Assembly (NCBI RefSeq): GCF_008084905.1
Contig: NZ_VSFC01000030.1
Location: forward strand, 1,478 to 65,477
Length of the DNA: 64,000 bases
Source of the DNA: Xanthomarina maritima
GTDB lineage: Bacteria; Bacteroidota; Bacteroidia; Flavobacteriales; Flavobacteriaceae
Direction: 5' to 3'
Position numbers and translations under genes: made by a program
Notes under the pieces: generated by a model
The model's input: the letters and a program-made list of their open reading frames with translations, nothing else
Databases searched by the model: none
What the model was told of the DNA's origin: nothing
Part shown: piece after piece, positions 17,567-26,558 of the stretch
How positions within the stretch are numbered: position 1 is the stretch's first letter
Layout: each line of letters starts with the position of its first letter

Positions 17567-18454
17567 ATGAAAAGCAACTCTTTAACATATCCTTTAGTTT
17601 CTATATGTATTCCAACTTATAATGGTGAAGTATATTTAGTTGAAGCATTAGAATCGGCAATCAATCAAACGTATCCTCATTTAGAAATTATTGTTTCAGA
17701 CGATGCTTCAAAAGATGGTAGTTTAAGAATTGTAGATTCTTATAAAACGAAGACTAAAATACCTATTCACGTATATCATCATGAGCCACAGGGGATTGGA
17801 GCTAATTGGAATAACTGTGTGCATAAGGCACATGGCGAGTATATTAAATTTTTGTTTCAAGACGATGTTTTAGATGCTCATTGTATTTCTAAAATGATGG
17901 CTTTGGCTTTGGCAAATCCGCAACTGGGGATGGTTTACAGTAAACGTGATTTTATTTATAGCCAATTAACTCCAAAACTTAAAGAGTTTATTGCTTATTA
18001 CAGTAATTTACATCTGTACTGGGAAGATCTAAAAGTAGTATCGGGAATTCTTTCCGGGAAAGCCTATTTAAAAGACAAACAGTTTTTAAATTCTCCTAAA
18101 AATAAAATTGGAGAGCCTACTAATGTTTTACTTAAAAAAACTTGTTTTGATACCGTTGGTTATTTTAATGAAGAATTACAACAGGCTTTAGATAGTGATT
18201 ATTGGTATCGCGTAATGACTTGTTTCGATATAGGTTTTATTGATGAAACTTTGGCCAGTTTTAGATTGCATGACAAGCAAGCCAGTGCCGTTAATAAGCA
18301 AAGAGAGATTCCAGATAAAGACTTGGTTTATAAGTTGTATTATAAGGAGTTGTTCTGGCAGTTGCATCCTAAAAATCAATGGAAGTTATTAAAATTACAC
18401 CACCCCTTAGTTAAGAGGTTGGTAACATTAAAACAATCTTTTCATGCCAAATAA
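17567..18454 (+). CDS. Glycosyltransferase family 2
   Basis: This is a GT-A transferase of 295 residues. VSICIPTYNGEVYLVEALES, VSDDASKDGS and FLFQDDVLD mark the donor and metal sites. LDSDYWYRVM fits the catalytic-base region. It starts 30 bases after the preceding GT2 and overlaps the next gene by 11 bases, so it is in the same run of four consecutive GT2 genes (15744-19364). These four probably assemble successive linkages of one repeat unit; that is inference from order. Confidence 0.92.
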   Translation: MKSNSLTYPLVSICIPTYNGEVYLVEALESAINQTYPHLEIIVSDDASKDGSLRIVDSYKTKTKIPIHVYHHEPQGIGANWNNCVHKAHGEYIKFLFQDDVLDAHCISKMMALALANPQLGMVYSKRDFIYSQLTPKLKEFIAYYSNLHLYWEDLKVVSGILSGKAYLKDKQFLNSPKNKIGEPTNVLLKKTCFDTVGYFNEELQQALDSDYWYRVMTCFDIGFIDETLASFRLHDKQASAVNKQREIPDKDLVYKLYYKELFWQLHPKNQWKLLKLHHPLVKRLVTLKQSFHAK

Positions 18455-19364
18455 ACACCCTTTGTTAAGCGTTATTTTGCCAGTTTACAATGGAGAAGAA
18501 ACCATAAAAGCGACTTTAGAAAGCTTACTTAATCAAACCTATCCTTATTTTGAGTTGTTGATAGGGATTGATGGAACCAAAGATAACTCTAAATCCATTG
18601 CAGAATCTTTTCAAGACTCTAGGATAAAGATTATTGAAAATCAAACAAACTTGGGTTTAGCAGATAATGTGAATAAGCTCATATCTTTAACTTCAGCGAA
18701 GAGTGATTTGATAGCCATGGCTGAACAGGATGATATCTATGTTCCTGAGCGCTTAGAATGGCAGATTACCATCATGCAAGAACGTCCCGAAGTAGGTTTG
18801 GTCTCTGGAATTACTGAGTTTATAGGTACGAATGTTAAAATTATGTTTCCTGGTATTTTAGTAAAGGATAAGACGTTTCCTCAAGGAAAAGACTTGTTTA
18901 AGTATTTATATGTGAATCAAAATAAGGTTGTAAATACCTGTATGTTTTTTAGAAAATCGGTTCATCAAAGCAAGGGATTGACTTTTAAAAATACCTATGG
19001 TAATTTCAATTCTGATTGGGATTATGTTTTAAGGTTTTCTTTGGTGTCGCAGATTTATGGCATCCCAAAAGTGTTAGTAAAAATGAACCGTAAAAAAGAT
19101 AGGCAATCTGTAACTGTAGATAAAACAGCTCAGTATGAGGCTTCACGGAAATTGTTAAAAGATTTTAGAAAAGAATTCCCTGAAATTATTTCCAGTAAAA
19201 CTTATAGTGATGCATTAAAGACACATCGAAAAATTGAGTTAGGGCATCATTCTAAATATAGAATAGTATTACTTGCTTTATATTACAGCTTCATTTATAA
19301 CGATCTCTATTTTTTAAAATATATGATTAATAGAATCCCTAAATATTCTAAATCCAATGTTTAA
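18444..19364 (+). CDS. Glycosyltransferase family 2
   Basis: This is a GT-A transferase of 306 residues. LSVILPVYNGEETIKATLES, IGIDGTKDNSKS and AEQDDIYVPERLEWQ are the expected blocks; the EQDD form of the metal motif is common in rhamnosyl- and related transferases, but this does not prove the donor. It is the last + strand gene before the reversed gene at 19405, so the first half of the locus ends here. No clear terminator hairpin was seen in the 40-base gap to the convergent gene. Confidence 0.92.
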   Translation: MPNKHPLLSVILPVYNGEETIKATLESLLNQTYPYFELLIGIDGTKDNSKSIAESFQDSRIKIIENQTNLGLADNVNKLISLTSAKSDLIAMAEQDDIYVPERLEWQITIMQERPEVGLVSGITEFIGTNVKIMFPGILVKDKTFPQGKDLFKYLYVNQNKVVNTCMFFRKSVHQSKGLTFKNTYGNFNSDWDYVLRFSLVSQIYGIPKVLVKMNRKKDRQSVTVDKTAQYEASRKLLKDFRKEFPEIISSKTYSDALKTHRKIELGHHSKYRIVLLALYYSFIYNDLYFLKYMINRIPKYSKSNV

Positions 19365-19404
19365 GAAGCTTTAAAGAATAATTAACCACTATTTTTTGAT
19401 GCTG

Positions 19405-20370
19405 TTATATCTCACAAAACTCATAAATACCCACAACACCTTGAAGTTTAATCTCTTTTTTTAAGAATTTGCCTTCTAAATTATAAAACCTAATCAAGCT
19501 ATAAGGTTCCTTCATAGTCCATCCATGTCTCAAAGTATGGCCTACAACTATTTCGTTTTCATTTATTTGATACCCTCCTCTTGTTAAAAAAAAATTATTT
19601 AGCTCTTTGCTCATCTCTAAAGAAACAATTTTACGTTTTAAAGTAACAGGATTAACAACAAAAAGTGAATTACTAAAATATTGCGTAAAAGCTAATTCGT
19701 TATTTATTTCAAAGGAGTCATGAAGTCCTTCACATTTAAAGTGCTTAATACGCTGTTTTTTTTCATTTAAAACAACGAGGCCACCATCTCTTTTTCTATT
19801 AATACCTAATTTTTTTTTAATGTAATTGTATTTAGAAGTACTAGAGCCCAGATAAGAAATAAACGTTTTTTTAGAAGATAAATGCACACTATTGATATGA
19901 AGACGGTGAAAAAGAGACTCTTTTTTAGTCATTATATTATAGTTAGTTTCACTATTATAATTTTTATGTAATTCTTTTTCAGTTTTTTTGTTTAGGCTCC
20001 ATCCAAACCAAAATGGGGCTACCATTTTAGATTCTAAATCGACTTCAAAAATAGCATCTAAATTTGTATTTGCTAAAAGAAGTTTATTATTTGAAATGCA
20101 CAAACCATGAACATCAGAAAATTGGTGATGACTTATTACTTCTTCAACATTTAAATTTGGCAATGAAAACCGAATTAATCTATCCCAGGTTGCTGTCCAA
20201 AAGCCATTATTGATTCTTTTAATACCAGTAAAGCCCAATTTATTATTTGGAATAATCTCAGTAAACAATTCTTTGTATTGTTTTTTATCAGTGATTTTAC
20301 CAGAATCCAAATCTACCACTACAAATGTTGGATAATCAAAATGGCCTCTAACAGTAACTATACACTTCAT
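19405..20370 (-). CDS. Hypothetical beta-propeller-like protein, reversed in the locus
   Basis: The function is not recognised. The 321-residue protein has no signal peptide or membrane segment. It reads as repeated short beta-strand blades: hydrophobic strand, turn, then phrases such as VVDLDSGKI, IFEVDLESKM, LVVLNEKKQR, LFVVNPVTLKR and IRFYNLEGKF. Several motifs place His or Asp near the pore side (SDVHGLC, LHINSVH, GLHDSFE). This suits a six-bladed SMP-30/NHL-like propeller of a kind seen near sulfotransferase-containing glycan genes. It is the only gene on the minus strand within the first 38.8 kb and is convergent with the GT2 gene before it. A lyase, lactonase or regulatory role cannot be separated. 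Confidence 0.6.
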   Translation of the reverse strand: MKCIVTVRGHFDYPTFVVVDLDSGKITDKKQYKELFTEIIPNNKLGFTGIKRINNGFWTATWDRLIRFSLPNLNVEEVISHHQFSDVHGLCISNNKLLLANTNLDAIFEVDLESKMVAPFWFGWSLNKKTEKELHKNYNSETNYNIMTKKESLFHRLHINSVHLSSKKTFISYLGSSTSKYNYIKKKLGINRKRDGGLVVLNEKKQRIKHFKCEGLHDSFEINNELAFTQYFSNSLFVVNPVTLKRKIVSLEMSKELNNFFLTRGGYQINENEIVVGHTLRHGWTMKEPYSLIRFYNLEGKFLKKEIKLQGVVGIYEFCEI

Positions 20371-20884
20371 CTTTAAATAGGGTTTACATCAAAATCAATA
20401 TAAGTAGAGTTTATCTAATAAGTACAGCAACTCGTTCTACAATTTTAAGAGGGTTAATATAATTAAATTTTCCTACAGGTCTTTAATTTTTAGCTATAAT
20501 GAACATGTTGTTCTGTAAGTTGTTAATATAACTATAGTTGTGTTTCGATTAAAATAGGATGTGTTACATTGCCATACTACAGTTATATTTTGATTTAATA
20601 AATATGTTTATGTCATTAAAAAAAATCTCAATTAATATATATATGAAATAAAAATTATCAAGAAAAAGGGAAGTTTCAGTTCTATTTTAGCATAAGAAGT
20701 CAATTGAGAATGAAACTAAAAAATAATTTTATCAGTATCCTTTTATTAAGACAAAGAAATTATAAATTTGAAAGAAGTAAAAAATAAAGTATCAATGTTT
20801 TTTTTTTGAAAATAAAAATGCACTTCCTTGTAGGTATGGCATATCAGTACTTGTCAAAAAAGGGGTAATTAAAAATAGTTTTAA
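20371..20884. other. 514-base gene-free spacer between divergent genes
   Basis: This is the longest gap within the polysaccharide locus. It lies between the start of the reversed gene and the start of the GT4 at 20885, so it must hold promoters in both directions, but I could not pick a convincing TAnnTTTG/TTG pair. It is strongly AT-rich with no heptamer array and no palindromic element. A 25-codon open frame beginning at 20710 has no recognisable features. The spacer may be decayed coding sequence or a long regulatory leader. Confidence 0.5.
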
Positions 20885-22078
20885 ATGAAAAAACTTAAAA
20901 TTGCTATATTTTCTGGAGCTATACCCAGTTCAACTTTTATAGAGGGGCTTATAGAGGGGGTTGCTAAGCATCATCAGGTGTATTTATTTGGGGTTGCAGA
21001 AACCCCAAAAACGTATACCTCTAAAAATATAACTCTTTATAAAACACCTTATTCTCACTTTTTAAACTTACTGTTTACTATTTGGCGGGTTTTACAATTG
21101 TTATTAAAGCGGCCAAATGATGTAATTGCGTTGTTTCAGGAAGTAAAAAATTATTCTCGATTTTATGACCAATGGGTCTGGTTCTCAAAGTTTCTACCCA
21201 TAGTATTATATAGACCAGATATCATGCATATTCAGTGGGCGCGAGATATTGAATTTTATATGTTCTTAAAAACAAGATTTAAAATACCAATGATCATTAG
21301 TTTAAGAGGAGCTCATATAAACTACACGCCTATCGTTGAACCTAGAATGGCGAATATTTATAAAGCATGTTTTCCATTAGTAGATGAGTTTCACGCTGTT
21401 TCTGAAGCTATTGCTATAGAAGCTCAAAAATATAATGCAGAAGCATCAAAAATAAAAGTGATTCATTCACCACTTCCTAAAAAAACGCTTGATCAATTCA
21501 AGTTTAAAAGGAAGAATAATCAACCATTAAAAATCCTGTCTGTGGGTCGCTTTCATTGGAAAAAAGGATATAAGTATGCTATTGATGCCTGCAATCTATT
21601 AAAAAAGCAAGAATTTGATTTTAATTATACAATTGTTAGTTCTAATACTATGTCTGAAGAGATTTTATTTCAGACTCATCAACTAGAACTAAATAAAAAA
21701 ATAACGTTTTTAAAAGGAATGACCCAATTAGAATTGTTTCAATTCATGAATGATTTTGATGTTTTAATCTTGCCAAGTTTGGAAGAGGGGATTGCGAATG
21801 TTGTTCTTGAAGCCATGGCTCTTGGATTGCCAGTTATTTCTACAGATTGTGGAGGTATGGCTGAGGTTGTAATTCCAAAAGAAACAGGCTGGTTGGTTCC
21901 AATAAGAAACGCTCAATTATTAGCTGATACTATATTAGAGTTTTCACAAACGCCTGAAAATGAAATAAACGATATGACCCAACGAGCTCATGATTTTGTA
22001 AAGTACCATTTTGATTCAGACCAAAGTATTCAACAGTTCTTGCAGTTATATGAGGAGCTTATGAATAGAAATAATTGA
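20885..22078 (+). CDS. Glycosyltransferase family 4
   Basis: This is a GT-B transferase of 397 residues and the first gene of the second half of the locus. The acceptor domain starts LKIAIFSGAIPSSTFIEGL. The donor domain has LSVGRFHWKKGYKYAIDAC, LKGMTQLELFQFMNDFDVLILPSLEEGIANVVLEAMALG with the E-x7-E pair, then CGGMAEVV and ETGWLVP. A 514-base gap precedes it, so it is likely the first gene of a separate transcript. Donor and acceptor are unknown. Confidence 0.92.
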   Translation: MKKLKIAIFSGAIPSSTFIEGLIEGVAKHHQVYLFGVAETPKTYTSKNITLYKTPYSHFLNLLFTIWRVLQLLLKRPNDVIALFQEVKNYSRFYDQWVWFSKFLPIVLYRPDIMHIQWARDIEFYMFLKTRFKIPMIISLRGAHINYTPIVEPRMANIYKACFPLVDEFHAVSEAIAIEAQKYNAEASKIKVIHSPLPKKTLDQFKFKRKNNQPLKILSVGRFHWKKGYKYAIDACNLLKKQEFDFNYTIVSSNTMSEEILFQTHQLELNKKITFLKGMTQLELFQFMNDFDVLILPSLEEGIANVVLEAMALGLPVISTDCGGMAEVVIPKETGWLVPIRNAQLLADTILEFSQTPENEINDMTQRAHDFVKYHFDSDQSIQQFLQLYEELMNRNN

Positions 22079-22182
22079 TTAAGAGGTATTATGTTCTTTA
22101 AGAGTTTATTATGTAAGGATAATTCCTTTCTTTACATTTTTCATTTTTTAGATAATACCTATATTAGCTCTCAAGACCATTT

Positions 22183-23553
22183 ATGCAATTAAAAACGCCA
22201 ATTATCCCAGTCAAACAAACCTTTGCTAAGGTTCATGCAGAGCATGAACTGCATTTGGAAGCTATTTGTGTATTTGCTGCCATTGGCTTTTTTTTAGATC
22301 AGGATACCTATTGGAAAGATGAAGTGGTTTTAAAGCCCGCAAGTATTAATATCATTGATGAAAAGAATAAGTTGTTGGAAACAAAGCCCTGGTTTGAGTG
22401 GCATTATACTCCCAGAGACATTACATTTAAGCAGACTTTAGATGAATTTTCAGAATTATTCGAAACCATAATTAAAGAACAAACAGCTGGTAAAAAAGTG
22501 ATACTTCCTTTATCTGGAGGACTAGATAGTCGCACTCAAGCTGTAGCTTTAAAACGTATAGAAGCAGAAGTGTTTTCCTATAGCTATCAATTTGAAAATG
22601 GGTATGAGGAAACTAAAATAGCAAAGCAAATAGCAGAGACTTGTAGTTTTGATTTTAAACCATTTACCATTTCGAACGGTTACTTGTGGGAAACATTAGA
22701 TACACTATCCGAGTTAAATGAATGTTATTCAGACTTCACCTCTCCTAGACAAATGGGCATTTATGATGCTTTTGATACGATGGGTAACCATTTTAGTTTG
22801 GGGCATTGGGGAGATGTCTTATTTGATTCTATGAAATTACCACAACTTTCTAAAGAGGAAGAACTGGAAGTAATCCAACAGAAACTGATTAAAAAAGGAG
22901 GAATGACCTTAGCTACAAAGCTCTGGGAAACCTGGGGCTTGGAAGGAGAATTTAAAAGTTATTTTAAAGCAAGAATTGAAAATTTATTAAATGACATTAA
23001 GATTGATGATACCAATGCCAAACTACGTGCTTTTAAAAGCTTGTATTGGGCACCCCGATGGACCTCCATTAATTTATCTATCTTTAGTGCGAAGCACCCT
23101 GTCAGTTTGCCTTATTATGACAATCGGATGTGTGAGTTTATATGTGCCATTCCAGAAAATTATCTTGAAGGCAGACAATTGCAGATTGCTTATATAAAAA
23201 AAAGAGCTCCAAAACTGGCTAAAATAACTTGGCAAGAGCAGATTCCCTTTAATTTAACAAATTACAAATGGAATAAAACGCCTTATAATATGCCTTATAA
23301 AATAGGAAATAAATTGAAGCGAATTGCTAATCAAACTAAAGGTAAAAAACATGTGCTACGCAATTGGGAATTACAATTTTTAGGAGAAAATAATCAAATA
23401 CAATTAGATAATACCTTTGAAAAATTGAATACTGATAATTTTTTACCAAAGAGTTTTATAGAGGATGTATTGCAAGGTTTTAAAGGTTCTCCTAGCTCAG
23501 AAACAGCTCACGCTATAAATATGCTCTTGGCCATTTTATATAAACTTAAATAA
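22183..23553 (+). CDS. Asparagine-synthase-like ATP-pyrophosphatase protein lacking the glutaminase domain
   Basis: The 456-residue protein has the PP-loop SGGLDSR (111-117) of asparagine-synthase-type ligases, followed by the AsnB-like fold (LGHWGDVLFDS, PVSLPYYDNRMCEFICAIP). The first 80 residues do not look like a class II glutaminase: there is no N-terminal Cys2, so it cannot make its own ammonia from glutamine. It lies 19 bases before a full asparagine-synthase-type gene with Cys2. It may use free amine, receive ammonia from its neighbour, or adenylate a carboxylate for another acceptor. In glycan loci such enzymes often amidate uronic acids; that role is inferred. Confidence 0.83.
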   Translation: MQLKTPIIPVKQTFAKVHAEHELHLEAICVFAAIGFFLDQDTYWKDEVVLKPASINIIDEKNKLLETKPWFEWHYTPRDITFKQTLDEFSELFETIIKEQTAGKKVILPLSGGLDSRTQAVALKRIEAEVFSYSYQFENGYEETKIAKQIAETCSFDFKPFTISNGYLWETLDTLSELNECYSDFTSPRQMGIYDAFDTMGNHFSLGHWGDVLFDSMKLPQLSKEEELEVIQQKLIKKGGMTLATKLWETWGLEGEFKSYFKARIENLLNDIKIDDTNAKLRAFKSLYWAPRWTSINLSIFSAKHPVSLPYYDNRMCEFICAIPENYLEGRQLQIAYIKKRAPKLAKITWQEQIPFNLTNYKWNKTPYNMPYKIGNKLKRIANQTKGKKHVLRNWELQFLGENNQIQLDNTFEKLNTDNFLPKSFIEDVLQGFKGSPSSETAHAINMLLAILYKLK

Positions 23554-23572
23554 AGGATAATTAAATTTTTGT

Positions 23573-25402
23573 ATGTGTGGATTTTTAGCTGAATATAATG
23601 TATCATCTGTTAAAGCTCTTGAAAAAAAAGCTTTTTTAAGACTTTTAGAGCTGTCCCATACTAGGGGACCAGATAGTCAAGGTTACTTATTGGCAGAATC
23701 TTATTTACAAATGGGATTTAACAGACTAGCTATATTAGATACTTCAGATGCAGGGCAACAACCCATGCAAAGCCCTAATAAAAAATATACTATAGTATTC
23801 AATGGAGAGATATATAACCATTTAGACTTAAGAAAAAAATTAGATTTCAACAGGTATAGAGGTCATAGCGATACAGAAACCATCACAGTATGCTTAGAAG
23901 CCTGGGGTATTGAGAGAACCGTTCAAGCCCTTAATGGCATGTTTGCCATGACAATCTTCAATCATGAAACTCGAGAATTAAGTCTGGTCAGAGATTTTGC
24001 AGGCATTAAGCCTTTATTTTTTGGCTGGGATTGCAAAACACTTGTAGCTGCTAGTCAGTACGACCAGGTAATTTCTCATCCTAGTTTTGTCAATAAATCT
24101 GTTAATTCACAAGTTCTAAAATTATATTTACAACAACATTTTGTACCAGCACCTTTTGGACTGCACGAAGATACGTATCAGGTGTTACCTGGAGAAATAG
24201 TCACCTTTAATAGTAAAGGAGTAAAAGAACATCTTCGTTACTGGGAATTGCCAGTAAATCAAAAACCAATTATCACTAATTCAAGTGAAGCCGAATCTCA
24301 TATCGAATCCATATTAGATTCCTGTGTGCAAAATCAACTACTGTCTGATGTGCCTTTAGGTGCCTTTCTATCTGGTGGAGTCGATTCTTCTTTAATTGGA
24401 ACTTCTATAAAAAAATACCACAATAAGGCTCAGGTATTTACCATAGGGTCTGATAGTAAAATACACGATGAATCCTTACGTGCCAAGCAATTTGCTGAGG
24501 CTTTAGAGTTGCAACAAACCATCTGGAATTTAAATGCCAAAGAAATGCTCACTTATTGGGATGAAGCCATGAAAGCCTTACACGAACCTATGGCAGATTT
24601 TAGTATTTTGCCATCCTATTTAGTCTCTAAATTAGCTAAAAAGAAGGTGACAGTAGCTTTAAGTGGTGATGGAGGCGATGAACTTTTTTTTGGTTACGAA
24701 CGCTTTTGGAGTGTGGGTAAAAATATTACATACCAACATCAACCAGAACTGATTCGTAAAGCGATATATGGTTTTGATAAATATACAACATCCAATAAAA
24801 GAGTGAATTCGGTCCTTCTATCTAAAAGACAGGGAGAGGCACACCAAGGCTTACATTCCAGATTTAGAAAGGAGTGGTTAGAAGCTGTAGCACCAGAATT
24901 AAGTGACGTTTCATTACCGAAAGCATATCAGGTATATGGTTATAATAACACAAAAGATCCTAGAGACTTATTACAAACTATGCGTCATGCTGAGTTTTAT
25001 GGAATGATGCAAAAAACACTGAGAAAAGTTGATTTAGCCAGTATGGAAAACAGTCTGGAAGTGAGAGTGCCGTTTTTAGACAAACAGATGATAGAAGTTA
25101 GTTTGCAAATCGATCCTTTATTAAGTTCCGGAAAGAACAAACGCAAGCAATTATTGAAAAATGTCTTGCATAAACGCATCCCATCCGTTCCTGAAGAAAC
25201 GGTTAAAAAAGGATTCTCAATACCTTTATCAACTTGGCTCAGAGAAGACCTAAAACCACTTTTTACAGAACGCTTGCTAGATGCAGACTTATCTCCCTAT
25301 GGATTTGAACGGTCTGCCATTGAAAAACTATTAAAGATGCATGATACCAAGCAACAGGATTTAAAATGGCCACTATTTACCCTTTATGCCTTATTAAAAT
25401 GA
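23573..25402 (+). CDS. asnB: Asparagine synthase (glutamine-hydrolysing) family protein
   Basis: The 609-residue enzyme has both domains. The N-terminal class II glutaminase begins MCGFLAEYN with nucleophile Cys2, and HTRGPDSQG and NGEIYNH are the glutamine-pocket motifs. The synthetase domain has the PP-loop SGGVDSS at 267-273 and ALSGDGGDELFFGY. Both sites look intact. It could make asparagine, but its position between an AsnB-like ligase and a GT4 in a glycan locus favours amidation of a sugar carboxylate. Its stop overlaps the GT4 start (ATGA at 25399). The symbol names the family only. Confidence 0.88.
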   Translation: MCGFLAEYNVSSVKALEKKAFLRLLELSHTRGPDSQGYLLAESYLQMGFNRLAILDTSDAGQQPMQSPNKKYTIVFNGEIYNHLDLRKKLDFNRYRGHSDTETITVCLEAWGIERTVQALNGMFAMTIFNHETRELSLVRDFAGIKPLFFGWDCKTLVAASQYDQVISHPSFVNKSVNSQVLKLYLQQHFVPAPFGLHEDTYQVLPGEIVTFNSKGVKEHLRYWELPVNQKPIITNSSEAESHIESILDSCVQNQLLSDVPLGAFLSGGVDSSLIGTSIKKYHNKAQVFTIGSDSKIHDESLRAKQFAEALELQQTIWNLNAKEMLTYWDEAMKALHEPMADFSILPSYLVSKLAKKKVTVALSGDGGDELFFGYERFWSVGKNITYQHQPELIRKAIYGFDKYTTSNKRVNSVLLSKRQGEAHQGLHSRFRKEWLEAVAPELSDVSLPKAYQVYGYNNTKDPRDLLQTMRHAEFYGMMQKTLRKVDLASMENSLEVRVPFLDKQMIEVSLQIDPLLSSGKNKRKQLLKNVLHKRIPSVPEETVKKGFSIPLSTWLREDLKPLFTERLLDADLSPYGFERSAIEKLLKMHDTKQQDLKWPLFTLYALLK

Positions 25403-26532
25403 TAAAAGTATTATTTACAATACCTAATTTCGATACGGCTGGTAGTGGAAAGGCTTTGTTACATGTGGCTAAAAGACTAGACCCAGATCGCTTTGAAGTC
25501 CATATTGCCTGCATGCATGCAAAAGGTGCTTTTTTTAAAACAGTCGAACAATCTGGTATTCCAATTCATATTCTAAATTTTACAACCCCAATGAGGCCTT
25601 ATCTAAAAGGCTTGAAAGCGTGTTATCAAATTAGCAAGAAATTGAAAGAAATTGGTCCAGACATCATACATAGTTTTCATTATGCGGCTGATTATTCCGA
25701 GCCTTTAGCAGCGAAAATGGCAGGCATTAAATGGGTTTATACAAAGAAGAACATGAATTGGGGAGGGTCTTCAAAAAACGCATGGAAATTGAGAAGTTTT
25801 TTAGCAACGGCTATAGCAGCTCAAAACACCGATATGTTAGAATTGTTCTTTAAAAATTCAAGTAAAACAGTTTTAATTCCCAGAGGGGTAGATGTGGAAG
25901 CCTTTAAGCCTCGAATAAAAAATAAAACCTTAGCAAATAAATGGCAGATAGAACCAAACCAACGCATTCTTATGTGCGTGGCAAATTTAGTCCCTGTAAA
26001 AGGCATAGAAATCTTGATTCAAGCTTTTCATAGAATCCATAGTCAATGTCCAGATTGGAAACTAATCATTGTTGGAGATCATAGCAATGCCTATGGACAA
26101 GAGATAATTGCTTTAGCAGATAAATTGGATTTAAAAGAAAAGGTGTTGTTTTGTGGGAAACAAAATAATATTCAGGACTATTTAAGTCTGGCCGAAGTAG
26201 TGGTATTACCTACTTTAAATAAAGGCAGAAAGGAAGGATCTCCAGTATCACTTTTAGAAGCCATGGCTTGTGCGAAAATAGTTTTAGGATCGAATATCTC
26301 AGGTATAAAAGATCAATTACAAGTATATCCTGACTATTTGGTTAAAGCAGGGTGTGTTAAATCATGGATCCAAGCACTATTGAATCAAATGTCAAGAACA
26401 AAAGTTGAAAATGAAAATTTGGGAATACAATTTAGAGAATATGTGTTAAAGGAGTATACGATTGAAAAAGAAGTTTTTAAAACAATGGAATTGTATTTAA
26501 AAAGTTTGGGAAAAGAGTATGAAATAATTTGA
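25399..26532 (+). CDS. Glycosyltransferase family 4
   Basis: This is a GT-B transferase of 377 residues, taking the ATG at 25399 that overlaps the previous stop (ATGA) and gives the typical start MIKVLFTIPNFDTAGSGKA. An in-frame ATG 11 codons upstream lies inside asnB and is not preferred. The donor domain has ANLVPVKGIEILIQAF, IIVGDHSNAYG and KEGSPVSLLEAMA with the E-x7-E pair. It sits in a run asnB-GT4-acyltransferase, so it may act on the amidated sugar; the donor is not known. Confidence 0.91.
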   Translation: MIKVLFTIPNFDTAGSGKALLHVAKRLDPDRFEVHIACMHAKGAFFKTVEQSGIPIHILNFTTPMRPYLKGLKACYQISKKLKEIGPDIIHSFHYAADYSEPLAAKMAGIKWVYTKKNMNWGGSSKNAWKLRSFLATAIAAQNTDMLELFFKNSSKTVLIPRGVDVEAFKPRIKNKTLANKWQIEPNQRILMCVANLVPVKGIEILIQAFHRIHSQCPDWKLIIVGDHSNAYGQEIIALADKLDLKEKVLFCGKQNNIQDYLSLAEVVVLPTLNKGRKEGSPVSLLEAMACAKIVLGSNISGIKDQLQVYPDYLVKAGCVKSWIQALLNQMSRTKVENENLGIQFREYVLKEYTIEKEVFKTMELYLKSLGKEYEII

Positions 26533-26558
26533 TATTAAAGTTAAAAAAAGACTTATTA

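Noticed and set aside
20710-20787. 25-codon open frame in the 514-base spacer
   Set aside because: Too short, with no family features; expected by chance in AT-rich DNA.
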